A stretch of 34,337 bases of DNA, from positions 1 through 34,337 of the forward strand of contig JAGBDZ010000105.1 of the NCBI GenBank assembly GCA_017937215.1, in the 5' to 3' direction. The DNA comes from Akkermansia sp. (GTDB lineage Bacteria; Verrucomicrobiota; Verrucomicrobiia; Verrucomicrobiales; Akkermansiaceae). Positions 31,724-34,337 of the stretch are shown one piece after another. The notes beneath the pieces are model-generated. The model did not search any database and was not told where the DNA came from. It worked only from the letters and a program-made list of their open reading frames with translations. Position numbers and translations under genes: made by a program. Each line of letters begins with the position of its first letter. Positions within the stretch are counted from its first letter, which is position 1.

Positions 31724-32285
31724 AGAAAACGGAACTGTCTGCGGATGCGTCTGCAGCAGCTGGATGTCCCGCCCCTGGGTGGCGGGTATACTGGCAGTGC
31801 TGGAGCTGGTGCTGGGCTTCATCCTGCTGAGCTTCCCCATGCTGCTGGGGCTATCTGCTGTGTGGGTGGGGGGATTTGTGCTGGCAGTGGCCGGCATGAT
31901 TCGACTTGTGCAGGGCATCATTCGCCGTGAAAATCGGTGGTGGAACCTGCTTGCGGCTGTTCTTTACCTGCTGGTGGGGGTGTTCACCGTGCTCATGCCC
32001 ATGCTTTCCATGGAGTGGTGGACCCTGTTCATCGGCGCCTGTCTGGTGACTGCCGGCATCCTCCGTATGGGAGTGGCCATTACCTTGTGGGATTCACCCG
32101 GGCGATTCTGGCGTATCTTCAATGCGCTGGTGTCGCTGGTGCTGGGTGTCATGATTATCTGGGGTTGGCCGGAGTCTTCTACCTGGCTCATTGGTACGCT
32201 GATTGCCGTGGAGATGATATTCTCCGGCTGGACCCTCATGTTCCTGGCCATAGGGCAGCCCAACGACAAACATGGAGAGAGCTGA
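31707..32285 (+). CDS. HdeD/DUF308-family membrane protein, 192 aa
   Basis: This small integral membrane protein has about six hydrophobic segments in the paired arrangement of the HdeD/DUF308 family (WVAGILAVLELVLGFILLSFP, GGFVLAVAGMIRLVQGII, LLAAVLYLLVGVFTVLMP, WTLFIGACLVTAGILRMGVA, NALVSLVLGVMIIWGWP, WLIGTLIAVEMIFSGW). Family members are linked to acid resistance in enterobacteria, but the biochemical role is unknown. It overlaps the SOD gene by 17 bp in another frame, so the two are co-transcribed, hinting at a stress role. The N-terminal VCGCVCSSW cysteine cluster is unusual. Confidence 0.85.
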   Translation: MSAVDKENGTVCGCVCSSWMSRPWVAGILAVLELVLGFILLSFPMLLGLSAVWVGGFVLAVAGMIRLVQGIIRRENRWWNLLAAVLYLLVGVFTVLMPMLSMEWWTLFIGACLVTAGILRMGVAITLWDSPGRFWRIFNALVSLVLGVMIIWGWPESSTWLIGTLIAVEMIFSGWTLMFLAIGQPNDKHGES

Positions 32286-32308
32286 ATGTTATTTCTTTGC
32301 TCCGGCTC

Positions 32309-33331
32309 TCATGCACCTTCCATGGCCTGCCGCATGCAGGCCATTTTGTTTTCGGTCTCCTGCCATTCCTGTTCCTCGTCGGAATCAGGCATGATGCCGC
32401 CACCGGCATAGAGACGGCAGAATCCCGGGAAAATCTGCATGCAGCGCAGCGAGACGTAGAGCTGCACGGAGCCGTTTCCCCAGGGGCCGAGGTAACCGGC
32501 ATAGCACGAGCGGTCAATATCCGGATACTGCTGCAGCAGGGCTCGGGCCTCTGCCACCGGGGAGCCACACACTGCCGGCGTGGGGGGCAGTTGCTCAAGT
32601 AGCAGCAGCAGGCGGCCTGGCGGCATTTTCCAGCTGAAGCGCGTGCAGAGATGCTCGATGCGCCCCGCACGCAGGTTTTCCAAGGGGCTTTCCTCCAGCT
32701 CATCCGCCAGGGGGGTGAGTATTTCACGCACAAAATCGGCTACGAGCGCTTGTTCCCGCTTATTCTTGGCATCCCAGGGCAGGAGGTTCGGAAGGCGTGT
32801 GCCGGCCAGGGCCATGGTGTGCCAGCTGTCTCCGCTGCCGGTAACCAGCTGTTCCGGCGTGCAGAAAATCCAGGTGCCGTGCTGTGGGGTGTGCACCAAC
32901 GCTTTAAAAGCGTTCGGGTTCTGTTCGCAGGCCGCGCGGAATGCCCGGTAGACGGAAAAGTCTGTGCCTGTTTCTGCATCCGCAGTGCGGGCCAGCACTA
33001 TTTTGCGCACTTTTCCACTGCGGATGAATCCGGTATACAGTTGGAAGAGCGAGGCGTATTTCTCTCTCGATGTAGCGATTTCGTGCGGAATATGCTCCAT
33101 TTCGTCCCATGATTCGGGGGCTGGGGGATCAGTCAGTTCATCCGGGATGAAAAGGTTGCTTCCGTCGAAGGTGGCCAGCACAAAGCCATTCTTGAAAATA
33201 GGGTCATCTTCCGTCCTTCCGTCCTCGGCCATGCAGAAAACTGGCTCAGCTTCCCCGGGCAGACAATACAGTGCAAAGGCACATTGCCGGCGGCAAAGCG
33301 CATCTATCCTGTCTGCCATGTTGGAGTGCAT
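32309..33331 (-). CDS. menF: Isochorismate synthase (chorismate-binding family), 340 aa
   Basis: The protein converts chorismate to isochorismate, normally the entry to menaquinone or catechol siderophores. The family core is visible: VRKIVLARTAD with the catalytic Lys, WIFCTPEQLVTGSGDSWHTMALAGTRL with the catalytic acid, NKREQALVADFVREIL, GRLLLLLEQLPPTPAVCGSPVAEA, GYLGPWG and the magnesium-binding Glu residues in QEWQETENKMACM. The start at 33331 is chosen because a promoter (33339-33367) ends 7 nt upstream. An in-frame ATG at 33403 would overlap the thioesterase gene. No other menaquinone or siderophore genes lie nearby, so menF rather than entC is a guess. Confidence 0.85.
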   Translation of the reverse strand: MHSNMADRIDALCRRQCAFALYCLPGEAEPVFCMAEDGRTEDDPIFKNGFVLATFDGSNLFIPDELTDPPAPESWDEMEHIPHEIATSREKYASLFQLYTGFIRSGKVRKIVLARTADAETGTDFSVYRAFRAACEQNPNAFKALVHTPQHGTWIFCTPEQLVTGSGDSWHTMALAGTRLPNLLPWDAKNKREQALVADFVREILTPLADELEESPLENLRAGRIEHLCTRFSWKMPPGRLLLLLEQLPPTPAVCGSPVAEARALLQQYPDIDRSCYAGYLGPWGNGSVQLYVSLRCMQIFPGFCRLYAGGGIMPDSDEEQEWQETENKMACMRQAMEGA

Positions 33332-33338
33332 GGCGGCT

Positions 33339-33367
33339 AGCTTACAATGAAACGCCTGGTTTGGCAA
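33339..33367 (-). promoter_or_regulatory. Promoter of isochorismate synthase
   Basis: The minus strand reads TTGCCA, 17 bp, TAAGCT, with the ATG 7 nt past the -10. It lies between the two genes of the pair. Confidence 0.6.
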
Positions 33368-33374
33368 CCCTTTT

Positions 33375-34094
33375 TCAGTTCCACTCAATTTCAACCTCGG
33401 CACGCACGCCTTCGGCAGAGTTGATGATGTGGCGGGTGAAGTTGCCGCTGCGGAAGTGCTGCACCTCCACTTCGGTGCCCAGCATGCATTCCTTGCGGAA
33501 CGTTACGTGCAGACGCACGGGCGCGCCTTCAGGGGTATGCTCGGCGGGCAGGGTGTCCAGCGCCCAGATGAGGTAGGCACTGTTATTGATGTGGCCGTTG
33601 AAGTCGATATCGCGGCGGGCTGCGGTGTGCGGGAAGCTGCAGAGCGGTGACTCGCTCCACTCCGGGAATTCCATGGCCGTGGTGATGGGCGGGCATTCGC
33701 GATCCTTGAATGCCACATCGGTGCGCTTCAGCGGGAAGGGACGGCGCGTGGTGATATCGATGAGCACCCACATCAGGTCAGCTCGGGCCAGCACATTGCC
33801 GTCCTTGTCGGTCATTTCCACAAATCGGCGGGCCTGCAGGGGGCTGGCCTGTCCTGTGTTGGTGCGCAGGGTGATGGTTTCCTTCCAATCCGGACGACGG
33901 TAGAACTCATAGTTTCCCTGTGTCTCTACCCAGATTTTGTGGTTGGCCACTGCCCAGCCAAAGCCCAGATTATGTAAATCAGCGTGCTCCTCAGCCATTT
34001 CCTGGCACAGGTGCATGAAAAACTCCGGCTTCATGAGGTGATCGGCTGCACATTCGTAGCTGGTAATAGTGTGGTTCAGGGAGAGGTCGTCCAT
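33375..34094 (-). CDS. Acyl-ACP thioesterase-like double hotdog protein, 239 aa
   Basis: The protein has two consecutive hotdog-like halves, as in plant and bacterial acyl-ACP thioesterases (FatA/FatB family). The first half reads AEEHADLHNLGFGWAVANHKIWVE...YRRPDWKETITLRTNTGQ. The second contains RRDIDFNGHINNSAYLIWALDTLP, matching the catalytic N-x-H-x-N-N region. The length fits bacterial members. It may release fatty acids from acyl carrier protein. Because isochorismate synthase follows, a menaquinone-pathway thioesterase role is also conceivable, but that is inference. The start at 34094 is fixed by the promoter 7 nt upstream; an in-frame ATG at 34196 lies in repeat DNA. Confidence 0.85.
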   Translation of the reverse strand: MDDLSLNHTITSYECAADHLMKPEFFMHLCQEMAEEHADLHNLGFGWAVANHKIWVETQGNYEFYRRPDWKETITLRTNTGQASPLQARRFVEMTDKDGNVLARADLMWVLIDITTRRPFPLKRTDVAFKDRECPPITTAMEFPEWSESPLCSFPHTAARRDIDFNGHINNSAYLIWALDTLPAEHTPEGAPVRLHVTFRKECMLGTEVEVQHFRSGNFTRHIINSAEGVRAEVEIEWN

Positions 34095-34101
34095 AGAGCT
34101 A

Positions 34102-34130
34102 ACTCTAGCATAAGGCGCCCTTGCTGTCAA
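34102..34130 (-). promoter_or_regulatory. Promoter of the thioesterase gene
   Basis: The minus strand reads a perfect TTGACA, 17 bp, TAGAGT, with the ATG 7 nt past the -10. An inverted repeat, GTCAAT/ATTGAC (34126-34140), overlaps the -35 and could be an operator. Confidence 0.75.
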
Positions 34131-34158
34131 TATTATTGACAAAAGCAATGGCTGGTTG

Positions 34159-34337
34159 CACACGTGTCCCAAAGTTTGAAAGAAGAGCTCGGTCAATTGG
34201 AATTTGGCGAGCTGAAAGCCCGAGGAATTCTGAGCCCGTCAGGGCGACATAATAATAGCCCAGCGTGGAGCCGCCACGCGGCGGAACGCTGGGTAAAACG
34301 AAGAACATATCAGAACCCCGAACGAAGTGAGCGGGTG
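34159..34337 (-). repeat. Hairpin-rich intergenic repeat, copy 2 (inverted)
   Basis: M2 (34159-34180) and M1 (34188-34207) are followed by a series of hairpins, including GCCC/GGGC near 34232-34243 and the arms CCCAGCG/CGCTGGG around an inner CCGC/GCGG. On the minus strand the order and sequence match copy 1: a GGGCTAT stretch, TATGTCGCCC, AATTCC, CAGCTCGCC, M1, M2. The M2 end faces the thioesterase promoter. An open frame of 67 codons over it is treated as spurious. The repeat runs to the window edge. Confidence 0.75.

Noticed and set aside
34105..34308. 67-codon minus-strand frame in the terminal repeat
   Set aside because: It is a translation through hairpins of a dispersed repeat; its stem sequences vary between copies in ways that do not preserve protein.
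1..34337. The 34-kb segment as a composite mobile element bounded by the inverted end repeats
   Set aside because: The interior is housekeeping genes with uniform composition, the repeat also occurs internally, and there is no transposase, so the flanking arrangement is probably coincidental.

Overview
The window looks like a housekeeping and metabolic stretch of a chromosome with about 57-60 % GC. A Verrucomicrobiota member, possibly an Akkermansia-like gut bacterium, is my best guess. Reasons are GTP-type PEP carboxykinase, a galactose kinase plus SGLT-type sugar symporter operon, many small lipoproteins, almost no Shine-Dalgarno sequences, and hairpin-rich intergenic repeats. This is inference from gene style; no rRNA or marker comparison was possible. 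I see no tRNA or rRNA gene, CRISPR array, prophage or transposase.

Layout. 1-190 is one end copy of a hairpin-rich repeat. 244-1446 (-) holds two small lipoproteins. 1614-6594 (-) holds a phosphohexomutase, aroE, yajC, tgt and trmB, the last three overlapping. 6693-7865 (-) is a glutamate-transporter-fold symporter. It diverges from a secreted transglutaminase-like protein and a membrane-anchored thioredoxin-like partner (8166-11855, +), and a double inverted repeat sits between the two promoters. 11892-13440 (-) is a pair of unknown genes, one apparently frameshifted. 13696-17039 (+) is galK plus a sodium/sugar symporter. 17165-18736 (-) is a lipoprotein plus xerD. 18972-22440 (+) holds leuA, pth, ilvN/ilvH and a gamma-carbonic anhydrase. 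22441-22777 is repeat DNA. 22778-27038 (+) holds a tiny polyglutamine lipoprotein, hemB, an EEP-family hydrolase and pckG. 27153-30116 (-) is ruvB, a lipoprotein amidase and a membrane protein. 30308-32285 (+) is a PP2C phosphatase, superoxide dismutase and a DUF308 membrane protein. 32309-34094 (-) is an acyl-ACP-thioesterase-like gene followed by isochorismate synthase. 34159-34337 is a second, inverted copy of the end repeat.

How the genes work together. galK and the symporter form a galactose uptake and activation unit. The phosphohexomutase and pckG sit at the glucose-phosphate and PEP ends of gluconeogenesis/glycolysis. leuA and the acetolactate synthase small subunit serve branched-chain amino acids, aroE serves chorismate, and isochorismate synthase draws on chorismate, probably for menaquinone. 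tgt and trmB modify tRNA and pth rescues peptidyl-tRNA.

Most notable observations. (1) Thirteen transcription units carry a near-consensus -35/-10 pair, nearly always with a 17-bp spacer, and the start codon lies only 6-14 nt past the -10. This implies widespread leaderless or near-leaderless mRNA. (2) The tRNA-guanine transglycosylase keeps its catalytic aspartates but has lost all four zinc ligands. (3) A dispersed intergenic element ending in GGGACACGTGTG recurs five times, and four copies point into a promoter. (4) A secreted transglutaminase-like/thioredoxin-like gene pair has no assigned role.
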